A stretch of DNA of 27,520 bases from Chara braunii (GCA_003427395.1 BFEA01000060.1:3083602-3111121); one strand, 5' to 3'. Positions 1 to 9,510 are shown, counted from the stretch's first letter. The notes: generated from the sequence alone by a model not told the origin. A program made the numbers and translations.

Positions 1-32
1 AGCCGGGGGGGGGGGCGACCCTCCCCCAACCG

Positions 33-34
<2 letters not shown>

Positions 35-84
<50 letters not shown>
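35..84. repeat. (AATC)n microsatellite
   Basis: About twelve head-to-tail AATC units, directly visible. It is followed by A- and T-homopolymer runs up to about position 194. Confidence 0.95.
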
Positions 85-86
<2 letters not shown>

Positions 87-1300
87 AAAAAAAACAATCA
101 ATAAATGAATATTTTTTTTTTCCTATTTTTTTATATTTTTTTGCTACCTATCAAAAACACCCCCCCCTAAATTTTTGATTTTTTTTTTTTTTAATGCAGG
201 CCGACAGCGACCGACGTGCGCAGGCCGAGCGCGGGCACCGATTTTGAGCGCGCGCCCCTGCCTCGGCATGGCGCGGCCGTGCGCAGACTGCGGCCTCCGA
301 GGTCGGCCCTCGGACTAGGATCCTGCGGCCACGGCCGAGGGTGCCACATAGTATACAAGGACTAAGAAAGGATAAGAAAAAGATTACACTCTCACACCCA
401 TTTCTCTCTGCTCTTTCTTCCTTCCCGATGCGGACAGTCCGTCGTCTCGCACCCACCAACGAAGTTGTCACCCCGCTTAGTCCTCATACGCCCGTCAAGT
501 TCGCCCGTGCGCCACCGTCCGCCGTGGCCTACACGTCAACCCCGTGCACTTGGCACCAGCTCGTCGGGTCGCCTAACTCCCACATCAACTCACCTCTTAC
601 TTCGCTCATTAGCTGACCCTCACTGATCGCGGTAATCTCGAGCTTCAAAAAATTTTAAGAGAGATATCTAATCGCGACGACGAGATTTATAGCATGCATG
701 CGTGCGCGAAGAGTGCGAGATTGCAGGGATCGGAAAGAGGAGAAGGGAAGGCAGTGCTTGCATTCTGCATGGCCTGACCGCGGCGTGGGGGACGTAGCCG
801 CACTCCACGCATCGATCCGATCATGCAGCACGCTACCCAATCAGACGTAGCAAAGAAAGGGAAGGAGGCGGGAAGAAGAAAGATACAGTTACAATGGCGC
901 CTGCCCAAAAATTACAGTTGCATGCAAGATTAAGGCGCCGCCGAGCCAAAACCTTGTTCCCGCCGCAAGAAGATGCGTGCAAGAAAGAGGCGCCGCTCGA
1001 CAAGAAATTTTAAAAGCCCTAAATTCCTATCTGAACTCAAAACTGCAACAGAAAAATTCCGACGAGACGGAAGAAAAGCAAAAAGAAATAAAAATTTTGA
1101 GAGCCCTCGGGGCCTCGTTCTTAGTTGAAAGGAAAATTTAAAAAGAAACCGGTGTAGGGACAGAAACCCCTGAGAGGGTTTCTGCCCGATTATTTCAAGG
1201 TCGGACACCGTCCGACTCTTTTCGTTGGATTTGAGGAGCATGATGAGATTGACATTGCCAAAGTTTTTCAGACCAATCCTATAACTGAGAAATTTAGAGC
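85..1300. other. No recognisable gene; low-complexity then GC-rich DNA
   Basis: T- and A-runs to about 194 are followed by a GC-rich block (200-340) and mixed sequence. Open frames on both strands are short, overlap each other and show no domain I recognise. The frame at 341-616 on the plus strand (91 codons, Pro/Ser/Thr-rich) is the longest in the 5' part, but nothing supports it as a gene. Confidence 0.5.
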
Positions 1301-1301
1301 C

Positions 1302-1341
1302 TGACGTCGTTGACGTAGGACGTCGATGGCGTGTGACGTCA
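1302..1341. promoter_or_regulatory. Cluster of four ACGT-core (bZIP/CRE-type) sites
   Basis: Four ACGT cores lie within 40 bases at about 1304, 1313, 1320 and 1336: TGACGTCG, TGACGTAG, GACGTCGA and the perfect palindrome TGACGTCA. Such cores are classic binding sites of plant bZIP (TGA/HBP-1-like) factors. No clear gene start lies next to the cluster, so its role is unknown; chance is possible. Confidence 0.4.
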
Positions 1342-1834
1342 TTGGCGTTCAATCGAAACAGCGGGAGTCAGTGGTACGACTTGTCGTCCGCGGTTCCCGA
1401 CAAGGCCGCAGTGGTGCGCGGTCACGGAAAGACTAAAGTTAGACCTAGCCTACCTAAAATAATGTCGTGCGGCTGCTAAGCCGCGCGATTCAGGACCTAA
1501 ATAGGCTAAAAACAGAGGTGCGTCGGGTATAAAGCCGCAACGCAGGGGGAATAGGAAAAAGGGTCTTATTTCCCGGGCCGCGCGGGGTTGACACCGAGCC
1601 AGGGGGTTGATAGGCCGATGTCGAGGCCACGCGGCCAGCCAAGCATGTAGGGTCACAGGTAGGCTGGGGCTGGGGCAGGCAGGGCCTACCGAGCCACAGG
1701 CAGACAGGGCCTGCAAGGCCACGGCAGGGGGAATAGAAAGGGGGCGAAGCTCTTCTTATAGAAGAGCTGCTCTTATTATTGTTGTGATAGGAGCTAGCCC
1801 AGTAGGTTTTCATATGTGACTGGTACCTGGTGGA
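1342..1834. other. No gene seen
   Basis: GC-rich sequence with imperfect GGC/CAGG-rich direct repeats around 1620-1735. Frames on both strands are short and compositionally biased. No domain, RNA or transposon end was recognised. Confidence 0.5.
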
Positions 1835-1905
1835 TATCGGGATTGAACTTGAAATGCTGCATCCTAGTGGGCATAGCTCTTTTTAGAGCTGCCCATTCCG
1901 GATGA
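1835..1905 (-). repeat. tRNA-like (SINE) remnant
   Basis: Read on the minus strand, 1839-1850 gives AAGTTCAATCCC, a good match to the Pol III B box / T-arm. It is preceded by TAGGATGCAGCATTTC, like the anticodon-arm side of plant tRNA-derived SINEs. A hairpin (GGGCA-AGCTC with GAGCT-GCCC) lies at about 1870-1893. No full cloverleaf can be folded, so this is not a tRNA gene. Confidence 0.35.
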
Positions 1906-2002
1906 AGTCAGCGCGGTCAATCTTGACCATTCGATCGCGAAGATCGTGTGGCCCGAATCGGCCGCGCGAATCAGTGTGGCCTCTGCACAAAGATGACACG
2001 CG

Positions 2003-2034
2003 TATAATAATAATAATAATAATTTTTTTTTCTT
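2003..2034. repeat. (AAT)n plus T-run
   Basis: Short trinucleotide array followed by a T tract; it could be the A-rich tail of the adjacent minus-strand tRNA-like sequence. Confidence 0.7.
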
Positions 2035-2048
2035 CTCTCTTCTTCGAA

Positions 2049-2103
2049 TCCGTGGATTCGAACCCGGACCTGTATTTCAACAGCTCGTGGGTACGCCACG
2101 ATA
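2049..2103 (-). repeat. tRNA-like (SINE) remnant with B box
   Basis: On the minus strand, 2054-2065 reads GGGTTCGAATCC, a near-perfect B box. CGTGG at the upstream side and CCACG after the T-arm could form part of an acceptor-like stem. The A box is poor. A tRNA-derived SINE head is the best reading; a functional tRNA is unlikely. Confidence 0.4.
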
Positions 2104-2177
2104 GGAAGGGACAGTTGGCTTTGCCAACGGATTAAAAAAAAAAAAAAACTAAAAACTAAAACTGACGTGAAAGGAGA

Positions 2178-2258
2178 GCGCCACCTGGCGCCCTTGGAAG
2201 TGCATGATGCACTTCGGGAGTCGAGGACGGGACAGTGCCCGTGAAAACGGGCGACTGT
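2178..2258. other. Three tandem hairpins (one with GAAA loop)
   Basis: Three inverted repeats lie in a row. The first pairs 2178-2182 with 2187-2191. The second is a perfect 8-bp stem, 2197-2204 with 2208-2215. The third pairs 2232-2242 with 2247-2258, with one bulged G and a GAAA loop of the GNRA class. Each can be checked by eye. No known RNA family was recognised. Confidence 0.6.
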
Positions 2259-2273
2259 TTTGACCACCAGGTA

Positions 2274-2274
<1 letters not shown>

Positions 2275-2367
<93 letters not shown>

Positions 2368-2368
2368 N
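2275..2368. repeat. Long poly-T tract with an N
   Basis: About 92 T residues ending at an N. It directly follows CCAGGTAAG; the same CCAGGTAAG followed by T-runs recurs at 2582-2644. A poly-A tail of a minus-strand retrocopy is one explanation; sequencing collapse at the N is likely. Confidence 0.9.
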
Positions 2369-2462
2369 TGGATTCCAGTCCTGATGTCCGGCCGGCTGCC
2401 AGGTTTTTTTTACTCCTTTTTTGTTAGCCCCCCCTCCCCCCCCCAATTTTTGGCAGGTGGAA

Positions 2463-2576
2463 GGGCGTCGTTTTTTAGTAACAGGTTTTTCCCACTACTC
2501 TTCGTATGCACAAAAGGCAAAAATCATGATGGTGTATCTTCCTACGTTGTACCTAAACGTGCATTCAGAGGGAAGG
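2463..2576 (+). mobile_element. Degenerate MITE, family A (copy A3)
   Basis: It begins GGGCGTCG, then after an insertion of ~20 bases matches copy A2 (10851-10972): CCACTACTC, TGCACAAAAGGCAAAAATCA and GTGTATCTT in the same order. The right terminal repeat is mostly lost. It lies between the two CCAGGTAAG-T(n) modules. Confidence 0.55.
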
Positions 2577-2581
2577 TCAAA

Positions 2582-2604
2582 CCAGGTAAGTTTTTTTTTT
2601 TTTT

Positions 2605-2644
<40 letters not shown>

Positions 2645-2680
2645 CTTTCTTTTTCTTCTTCTTCTTCTTCTTTTATACTT
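2582..2680. repeat. CCAGGTAAG followed by poly-T / (CTT)n
   Basis: T-runs broken by single Cs, then (CTT)n at about 2651-2673. It starts with the same CCAGGTAAG motif as the first poly-T tract. Confidence 0.85.
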
Positions 2681-2779
2681 TTCGTTTTTTAGATTTCTTC
2701 TTTAAGATTTATTTTAGATTTCCTTAGTTTTATTCCTTCTTTTAGATTTGTTAGATTTAGTTAGTATTGTCGTGATAGC

Positions 2780-2803
2780 GCCCGTTCGTTTTGACGAACG
2801 GGC
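2780..2803. other. Perfect 9-bp hairpin
   Basis: GCCCGTTCG (2780-2788) pairs with CGAACGGGC (2795-2803) around a 6-base loop, immediately left of MITE copy A1. Confidence 0.75.
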
Positions 2804-2810
2804 TGCTATA

Positions 2811-2932
2811 GGGCTTCGCTGCACTACTCTCGAAAGGTGCAAAACGAGAGCGAATCTTTCGCTAGAACATGGAAAGATACAGCGGCATGATTTTTGTCTT
2901 TTGTGCATTTCAAGAGTAGTGCAGCGAGGCCC
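2811..2932 (-). mobile_element. MITE, family A (copy A1), 122 bp
   Basis: Terminal inverted repeats of about 30 bases: GGGCTTCGCTGCACTACTCT at 2811 and the reverse complement of GGGCCTCGCTGCACTACTCT ending at 2932. The interior is the reverse complement of copy A2 (10851-10972), which has exactly the same length. There is no coding capacity. A non-autonomous DNA transposon is the natural call; the superfamily is unclear because no target duplication is certain. Confidence 0.75.
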
Positions 2933-3114
2933 ATAGTCAGTTGCTGGGTGAACAAAAGTAGGCCCCGACGAATGAATCTGCCACCGAATGACGGTTATAT
3001 GCGGGCTCGGGCCTTAGGGCCCTGTACTTGAGGAACGAGGGACTCTCTGCAGCCGCTTTTCTGGGGCATCCCGTCGGTTCACTCGTCGTTGCCGAACGAT
3101 GTGACTGTCGGGAA

Positions 3115-3116
<2 letters not shown>

Positions 3117-3178
<62 letters not shown>
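3117..3178. repeat. (AG)n microsatellite
   Basis: About 31 uninterrupted AG units. Frames crossing it are artefacts. Confidence 0.97.
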
Positions 3179-3181
<3 letters not shown>

Positions 3182-3240
3182 CTTACCTGACAGTTGCAGC
3201 CAAACGTTCAAGGCGACGTAGCTGGCTTTAGCCAACTGCT

Positions 3241-3474
3241 CCCGAATCAGGCACACTTGCTATGCCTGATACGGGGGTATAAAGGACAGGGAGGCCCTGT
3301 GGAGCTTGACCCTCAGTGACCCTGTGAAATGACTTGAGGGCAACGGCGCTGACCGTTCGTCTCAGAACGATGAGGTGCCCCCTGCACAAGGAAAAACGAG
3401 GGGGCAAAGAAAAGAAGAAAAGGAAAAAGGAAAGGGAAGGAAAGGAAAAGAAACGGCCGCGAATATGGTCGCGG
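3241..3474. other. Chain of short hairpins
   Basis: Successive inverted repeats: 3241-3253 with 3263-3275 (12 of 13 pairs); 3286-3291 with 3295-3300; 3310-3315 with 3335-3340; 3342-3346 with 3353-3357, or alternatively 3354-3358 with 3365-3369; 3376-3383 with 3399-3406 (8 perfect pairs); 3457-3462 with 3469-3474. A purine-only block (about 3407-3453) separates the last two. A TATAAA lies at 3278-3283. It is not a recognised RNA family. Confidence 0.55.
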
Positions 3475-3624
3475 TCGTGGGCTAGATTCGGGGCTTAGAA
3501 GGTTCTGGAGGGGGGAAAAAACATCACCTGTTCGTTTTGGACAAGCAACTGTAAATGACTTCATACAACCAATTAAAGGCTGCACACTGGCCGGCGGTGG
3601 CGGCCGAGTGCATTGCCAAAGCTT

Positions 3625-3720
3625 GGGACCTGATGTTCCTAGTAGAACATCAAGGTTCCCAGCCCTCGATTGAAGTTCAGATCGAGGGCTAGGCTCAACC
3701 CCGTTTTTTTGGTTGAGCCT
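3625..3720. other. Three directly abutting hairpins
   Basis: Hairpin 1 spans 3625-3660, with TGATGTTC pairing to GAACATCA and further pairs outside. Hairpin 2 spans 3661-3690 with a perfect 10-bp stem (AGCCCTCGAT). Hairpin 3 spans 3691-3720 with a perfect 10-bp stem (AGGCTCAACC). There is no spacer between them, and stems 2 and 3 each enclose a 10-base loop. A TATAAAA follows at 3750. Confidence 0.7.
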
Positions 3721-3749
3721 CAAGTGGCTGCCCACCACTCCAGCCAAGC

Positions 3750-3756
3750 TATAAAA
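3750..3756 (+). promoter_or_regulatory. TATA-box-like sites (3278, 3750 and 4310)
   Basis: TATAAA at 3278, TATAAAA at 3750 and TATATAAA at 4310. The latter two are followed by the same AGCAG. The 4310 site follows a 54-bp tandem repeat, as an enhancer-plus-promoter (for example an LTR U3 region) might. No downstream gene was recognised, so promoter function is inference. Confidence 0.3.
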
Positions 3757-3977
3757 GCAGGGCTGGCAAGCAGCATCCTCACTCAGTTGAAGTGCTGCCC
3801 ACATTCTGACTGAATATGGAGTGGAGAGCATCATTATGCTGCTCGAGTGCTGAGGGGCAGTGAGCGAGAGGAGGAGTGAAGTGGAGGTCTGCGGTGAGAG
3901 GGGGACGGAGGAGGCTTCCATAGCCACCGTGCTGCGGGGTGCCAGCAGGGGGTGCTGCTGTTCGTGGCAGGTTTTTC

Positions 3978-4308
3978 GGCAAGCGGTGCAGGGGAAACTC
4001 TGCCCGTTTTGCACGGCGACGGCAAGTCTTCAGCAAGCGGTGCAGGGGAGACTCTGCCAGTTTGGCACGGCAACGGCGGCGTTTTTTACGGTGTCGCGGA
4101 AGCGCTGCCGTTTTTTTTGCGGCGGCGGCAGTGCATTCTAGGTAGCGATGCGGAAGCGCTGCTGAAATTTTGCAGCGACAGCGCGGGTTTGATGGCGGTG
4201 GTGCGGAAGCGCTGCCGAATTTTTGCGGCAACGACAATGGGCTTAGTGCTACTGGTGCGGAAGCGCTGCCAGTTTTTAACGGCGGAGGCGGCAATATTCT
4301 TGCACTGA
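3978..4308 (+). repeat. 54-bp tandem repeat, about six copies
   Basis: A GC-rich unit containing GCGGAAGCGCTGCC recurs at 4096, 4150, 4203 and 4257, a spacing of 53-54. Two related units with CAAGCGGTGCAGGGGA start near 3980 and 4034. Each unit ends in a T-run followed by GCGGCG-like sequence. Because 54 is a multiple of three, long false frames run through on both strands. Confidence 0.8.
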
Positions 4309-4317
4309 CTATATAAA

Positions 4318-6130
4318 GCAGTGACTGGGTATTGGCACAGGAAAGGTACCGCGAAGTGGTGGTGTGCTTGAAAGTCATGTGAGTGCGACGCCGTAGTGGC
4401 ACAGTGAAATTGGGGGTGAGTGATGGCGGCGCGAAGGTGTTATTGGATTACTGGGAGGTGGTTGTGTGTTGAGAGGGTGTCGCGGCAAGCTATCGCTCTA
4501 GGGAGTGGTGTGGATCGCTTTGCGAGCGACTCGTTATGACGATTGTCTTCTTTGGAGTGTGATTTTACACGGTCTTCTTGAGTGGGCCGTCTCTTCAACT
4601 TCACTCAAGGTCAGTTTGACTCAGACCCCGTCACGCCTGTGTGAACCCACACTTGCTTGACCCCGTCTCTTTGAATGTTCACAGAAAAGGGTAGTGGAAA
4701 TGTGTGTTTTGCGCGTGTGAATGGAAGTCTGACGCGAGTTTGAACTTGCATTGCTTTTTTTTTAACTTGTTGTTTGGCCTGATGTGCAGGTAGGTAGAAG
4801 AATGTCAAAAAAAAAAAAGATCTGATCATGTCAACGAAAATGAAGGGATGATGATTGTTTTTTTTTGTCGATCACTTGTATGTATACTGAAGGGATGGGA
4901 AGACAGTAGACGACGAGAAACGAAGTGATCATACAAAGAAGAAGAAATCAATTGAACATGGATTTTTCCTGAGGATACCCGTTGTTTTCCGAATGACCCT
5001 CTCTGTCTATGCCCGTCTGTCTGAATGATTTTCTCTCCTGTGATCTTCTTTTTCGTCTAAGATTACCCTTGACGTCAGGCGTTGAAGGATTGTTTGCTGC
5101 CGTGGTACACGTTTTTCTCTTTCCTAGGAGGCATCTGAGCCGAGGGTTCGTTGCCTTAGGGGCAGGCCCTGCTATCGACGTGGAATGGATAGCTTAAGCG
5201 GGGGGGTACCATGTTGTTGTGGTGGAGCCAGCCCGACTTCTGAGATCCGAGGTTCGCTCGGGCGAGGACGATGGGGTATCCCAGACCACCTCCTAGGGAA
5301 AGGACACGCGCCTACTCACGAAAAAACCTAAAGTTCTTAGCGCCCCGCGTTAAGGGCAGTTGTCGTAGCATACCCCTTTAGTGGCCGTCTTAGGGGCCGC
5401 TTGTGCATGGAGAACTGAGCCACAAAAAGCTCGGCTCATGACTACTAGTTGAAACAGAGCGCAGCTAGGCACTCTTGGCGTGGTTGGCCTCGCCACAAGA
5501 AGCGAGGACCAATAGGGTTGATATGGCAAGTAAGGCTTGGATAGCTAGAGTGCGGAAACAACTCTTTTCAGTAAGACCAACGAGGGCCAGGAGGACAAAG
5601 CAACCAACAAAATTTGAAAATGGATCCTTGACATTAATGGGGCATTCAGTGTTCGGTTGTTCAAGTCAGTCGTTGTCTTGTATAGTGGTAGTTGGATTAC
5701 TTGCAGATGGCATTCACACCAAAGTTGGAAAAGTAGTGAAGTCATCATTAAAGCAATGACATCCTAGCTCTACTTGAGAGTTTGGATTTATCTGTGTTTC
5801 TTTTCTAGCAGTCGGTATGGGGCGGAATGAAAGAACTTGGCAACGCATCTCATCAAGTTGAAAAGTCGTGCCAGCCTAGCTATTTTGGCAGTCAGAGTGG
5901 AGATGATTCGATCAGACGCTATTCATGCGTCGTTATGCAGGTTAATCATGCCCTGATTTTTTTATTGATTCGTGTTGTTTGAAGTGAAGTCAATCTTTGT
6001 CATATGCATGATTGTATTATAGATGAATCGATTCCAGAAGATAAGTCAACTTACGTTGACCTGAAATTTTGAAAGAGTTTTGTTTGATTAACTTTTAATT
6101 GTCTTCGAAAGAAGGGACTAGGATCGCTAG
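4318..6130. other. No gene recognised
   Basis: Mixed-composition sequence with short unsupported frames (for example 5009-5197 and 5475-5759 on plus). No reverse transcriptase, integrase, transposase or host domain was found. Decayed transposon or intergenic DNA is the likeliest content. T/A runs occur near 4756, 4808 and 4857. Confidence 0.45.
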
Positions 6131-8069
6131 AAGTTTTCCTTACGCTTGGAATTTCACGTCCTAGTCGACCGGCGTACGTCTGATTCCTGGGAGATCAGCG
6201 CCCCAGGGACGGATGACGTTCGGGTCCAATTTGGCGTTTAACCATGCGTACCTATGCTACAGCGAACGAGCAAACGCCCTCGGCCGACCTACCTCTGCAA
6301 TTCCATTATAAAAACTTTCGCACATGGGTTGGTAGCTCGGTAGGGATACGCCCCTAAGGGTGGTGACAACCTCTTAGGGAAGGTAAGCCCTGCCCCGCAA
6401 GAACTTATCCTATTGTAGGAGATCGTGGGATGTATAGCTGGCGCACTCGGCCGGAGCGGCGAAGGGTCGATGCGGGTTACAGTGTCGTCCCCGAGTTGTC
6501 TCTTAAAAGTTGAAAGCCAAAGTTTCTCCTGCGTGACGTGACCGGGAGGGCCCTCGCTCGCGCGGGGGCCGATGCGCTCGACACCGGAAAGCTCCCGCGC
6601 GATCATCGCGCCAAAAATCTCAGTTCCCCCCCTTTTTCTCCCAGTGGAGCAAGAAAGAACCATTTCCAACCGTTATTGATCGTGTCCAACGGGGCGCGCA
6701 CACTCAACCGTCTGTCATGGGCCTGTCCCATCACCGCCGAAAAGGAAAGAGCGAAGCGAAGGAACAGAAAGAAGCGAGAACACCGACACAATTTACCCGT
6801 CGATCCCACCTCCCGTAATTTGCCCAACCTTCCCATCTCAGGACCCCTCATTGTCATCACGCAGAAAGTTGAGCGGCACAGAAAGTGGTTCGTCACAGCG
6901 CAGGGGCATTCCAGGCTCGGCATCGATAGCTGGGCCAAGTACTGGTGGTTTAAGCACTTTAAATTTCCGATTGCAGGGGACTCCCTACCGCCACTGTGAC
7001 AGTGAAAGGCGAGAAGAGTCCTGGCTTTGGAGCAGACACGAAACCTACCAGTGCAACCGCTGAGGTGGCGTTATCTACGCTATGACGGTAAATACCTACC
7101 TTTATGATGTTCAGAGGCCGGGATTACATACACGTCGAGTGCGCGAACGGACAGCACATCAGGGAGGGAGGCGGATGGGAGTCCTCCACCTACTCTCTAA
7201 TTAAATCCGTACCTTCATGCCCACGTCTCGATGCTCTCTAGTAATCGACTAAGAGAATTGCGTCCTTAGTGCCTAGGTGCAAGAGCTGGTACCCATGCCG
7301 TGTCTCAAATCCCCACAAGTTACTGATAGCCTAAGCCCTGCGCTTGGTACCTTCCATTCGACATTCTCTGCCCATTCATTCTACGAAAAAAAGTTACCGC
7401 TTTCGACTTGTCCAGTTTCACAGTACGGAAGTGAGAGTCCTCGTCTCTCCTCCTATTCTATCATCCATTCTACTACTGGAGGGTACAGGGGGTAGATGAC
7501 AACAACTTTTCTTGACCACAAACAGTACAAAGCTTGAGAAGGATTTTTACCGACAGCGCCTTTGTGTATACCTGGAGTCGGTGACTGTCGTGATGCTGGT
7601 TCAACAGGGTGTTCCTTCCTTGGGCTGAGCCGACTCCTCGTCCGTCCTTGTTGGAAACACCATCAGTGTCCTGGCGAGGTCTGGAGCATTCTCTGTCATG
7701 GTGAAAGGAGGCAGGCTTGACAGGGTCTCGCCGCCGTGGCCAAAACCATGGTTCGCCTTTCACCGTGGTAACTCATGCTGCGGTAGCCTGAGAACCGCTT
7801 GACGGCCGATAGGTGTCGAGAGACAGGACCTACCGACGGTGCGTGGCCCCGAGGCCCTGAGCGCAACTGCTCCAGTTCCACGATGATACCTCCCAAGCAT
7901 AGCGATCTGACCCACTACAACTTGAGCCCACCCTCAATGCACTGAAGGTTGTCAATCAGCATCAGAAACAGCGCACTGCAGCAGGCTCGTAGCTCCATGC
8001 CTCCAACCAATATGGCTGGTGACCACGAAGCAGTGCAAGCCTGTCGCGAGACCAAATTGTCGAGCCAGG
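6131..8069. other. No gene recognised; several short frames
   Basis: More GC-rich than the flanks. A plus-strand frame of 153 codons (6538-6999) and minus-strand frames around 7473-7896 are the longest. None shows a motif I recognise. The minus strand near 7600-7700 reads like ordinary protein for about 30 residues, then stops. A decayed retroelement or pseudogene is possible but unproven. Confidence 0.4.
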
Positions 8070-8169
8070 TATATCGTCTTCAATCTTGTCAGTGGGACGC
8101 TGGACCCGGTTTCCAGCAGGTGTTGCTCCCCACCAATCAGAAGTTTGAAAAAATAAAATAAAAAAAATC
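8070..8169 (+). mobile_element. 5'-truncated LINE 3' end
   Basis: GGGACGCTGGACCCGGTTTC and the following CAGCAGGTG at 8094-8122 match the 3' untranslated part of the LINE at 24158-24187. An A-rich tail (about 8147-8168) follows, as expected for a truncated copy of the same family. Confidence 0.6.
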
Positions 8170-8302
8170 AGAAGCGTGAACCTGTCGATTCGGCAGCCGC
8201 GACTGGGATCCACGAGTCGCTATAGGGAACCAAGATTGGCTGACCGTTTCTTTTGCAAGGAGGCCACTGGACCGCGGCTACCAGCCCAGCTCGTGTTCAC
8301 CA

Positions 8303-8470
8303 GGGCCGAGGTCCCACTAGCAAAGAGGATCGGATCGAATGCATGAATCTGGATGTGTTTTACCCAGAGATGCAGAAAAGCAGTTCAATCTCGATTTCCT
8401 GCACCTCTCTACAAACACGTCCAGATGCAGGCATTCGATCCGATCTTCTTTGCTAGTGGGACCACGCCCC
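8303..8470. mobile_element. MITE, family B (copy B1), ~168 bp
   Basis: Long terminal inverted repeats of about 55 bases, including GTCCCACTAGCAAAGA and GATCGGATCGAATGC at the left and their complements at the right. No coding capacity. It shares the motif TCTGGA-GTGTTT and its complement with copies B2-B4. AG flanks both ends and may be the target duplication. Confidence 0.8.
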
Positions 8471-8849
8471 AGAGAAAGCATCGCAGGGCCTGCAGCAGAC
8501 AGCAGACTACCTGGTCTGTGCTACTGTCTTCAGCCGAAAAGAATGCCCAGTCATTACATTATAGCTGTAGCTGTATTTGGAACACCTTTCAGTCCGCATG
8601 CAGTGCTAATGACCATTATCAGGCGTGCGCTCTATGCGGGTGAAGACGGTAGCGTGACGTCGTCCCCTCCGCAGAACAAAAATCGTTGAAGCTCGGGAAA
8701 GCACGTTCCAAAGAAACTGAAAAAAAAAAAAGATAAGGAGATTCGGAGGCAGGGGTGGTTTATTTATTGGGATTGCTTTTAGGGTAACGGGGGAATAAAC
8801 ATGGACCTACCTAATGGCTTCGCTCTCTTGGGCTTCTCTTTTGGCTTTC
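8471..8849. other. No gene seen
   Basis: Mixed sequence with an A-run near 8719. The frames here are read-through from MITE B1 and are not supported. Confidence 0.5.
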
Positions 8850-8975
8850 CTCGATTTCGAATTGGAACTCAGGTCTTTATCCCAACAGTGCATGGGGTAC
8901 CAACTGAGCTACGTAGGCCAGTTGGTCTTTATCCCAACAGTGCATGGGGGTACCAACTGAGCTACGTAGGCCGGC
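8850..8975 (-). repeat. tRNA-like element with duplicated 5' half
   Basis: On the minus strand the sequence GGCCTACGTAGCTCAGTTGG, a textbook tRNA 5' end and A box, occurs twice: in copies at 8924-8972 and 8872-8919, period about 52. A B-box-like GAGTTCCAATTC follows only the second copy. The anticodon arm cannot be folded convincingly. The best call is a tRNA-derived SINE head with a tandem half-duplication, not a working tRNA gene. Confidence 0.55.
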
Positions 8976-9040
8976 CGGTCTTCTCTCGAGGTGCTTCCAA
9001 TTCAATTCAACAGAGAGCGGGGGCAAGGTCCCCCTCACCC

Positions 9041-9346
9041 GAAAAATACCTTGTTAAAAAAAGAAAAAAAGAAAAAAAAAAAGCTTGTTTATGGCCGTCG
9101 ATCTTTTTAACCTGGGTTAAAAGCTGAACAATGGGTAGACTACCACGGAACATCGCCCCGGAGGTGCAGCACAGAACTAGAGTCGGAGAATAGGACACGT
9201 GGCCATGTCCAGAACCGTCCGGAGTTCCTGGTCGAAACATGGAGAGGCAGAAAAAAAGAAAAAGAAAAAGAAAAAAGAGGAGAGGCACGTAACTGTTGAG
9301 AAGTAGATCATCGACTCCACAAGCACCATCCGAATTATAAAATAAG
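9041..9346. other. A-rich tracts, no gene
   Basis: Two purine/A-rich stretches (about 9055-9083 and 9250-9278) flank ordinary sequence; nothing else was recognised. Confidence 0.5.
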
Positions 9347-9510
9347 GTTAGGGGTTACGGGTTACGGGTTAGGGGTTAACCAGTAGGGGTTAATGGTTAA
9401 CCCCTTCAGAAGAAAAGGCAGAAGAGGCCAACAGGGAGACAAGCACAAGCACTATAAAATAAAATAATAAAATAAGGGTAGGGGTTAACGGTTAACCCCT
9501 TCAGAAGAAA
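9347..9510 (+). repeat. Telomere-like GGGTTA repeats, duplicated
   Basis: Degenerate GGTTAGGGGTTACGGGTTAC-type units at about 9347-9400, ending in GGTTAACCCCTTCAGAAGAA. A second shorter copy at about 9477-9515 ends in the same GGTTAACCCCTTCAGAAGAA. It resembles interstitial telomeric sequence but is too irregular to call one with certainty. Confidence 0.5.

Noticed and set aside
2049-2103. Functional tRNA gene
   Set aside because: The B box is good but no cloverleaf, anticodon stem or A box can be formed.
2264-2280. Real 5' splice sites at CCAGGTAAG
   Set aside because: No open exon precedes either copy, and both lead straight into homopolymer T.
3978-4308. CRISPR-like array
   Set aside because: Units are contiguous and diverged, without unique spacers, and the genome is eukaryotic.
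3779-4402. 207-codon minus-strand frame rich in Arg and Pro
   Set aside because: It is a shadow of the 54-bp tandem repeat, whose period is a multiple of three.
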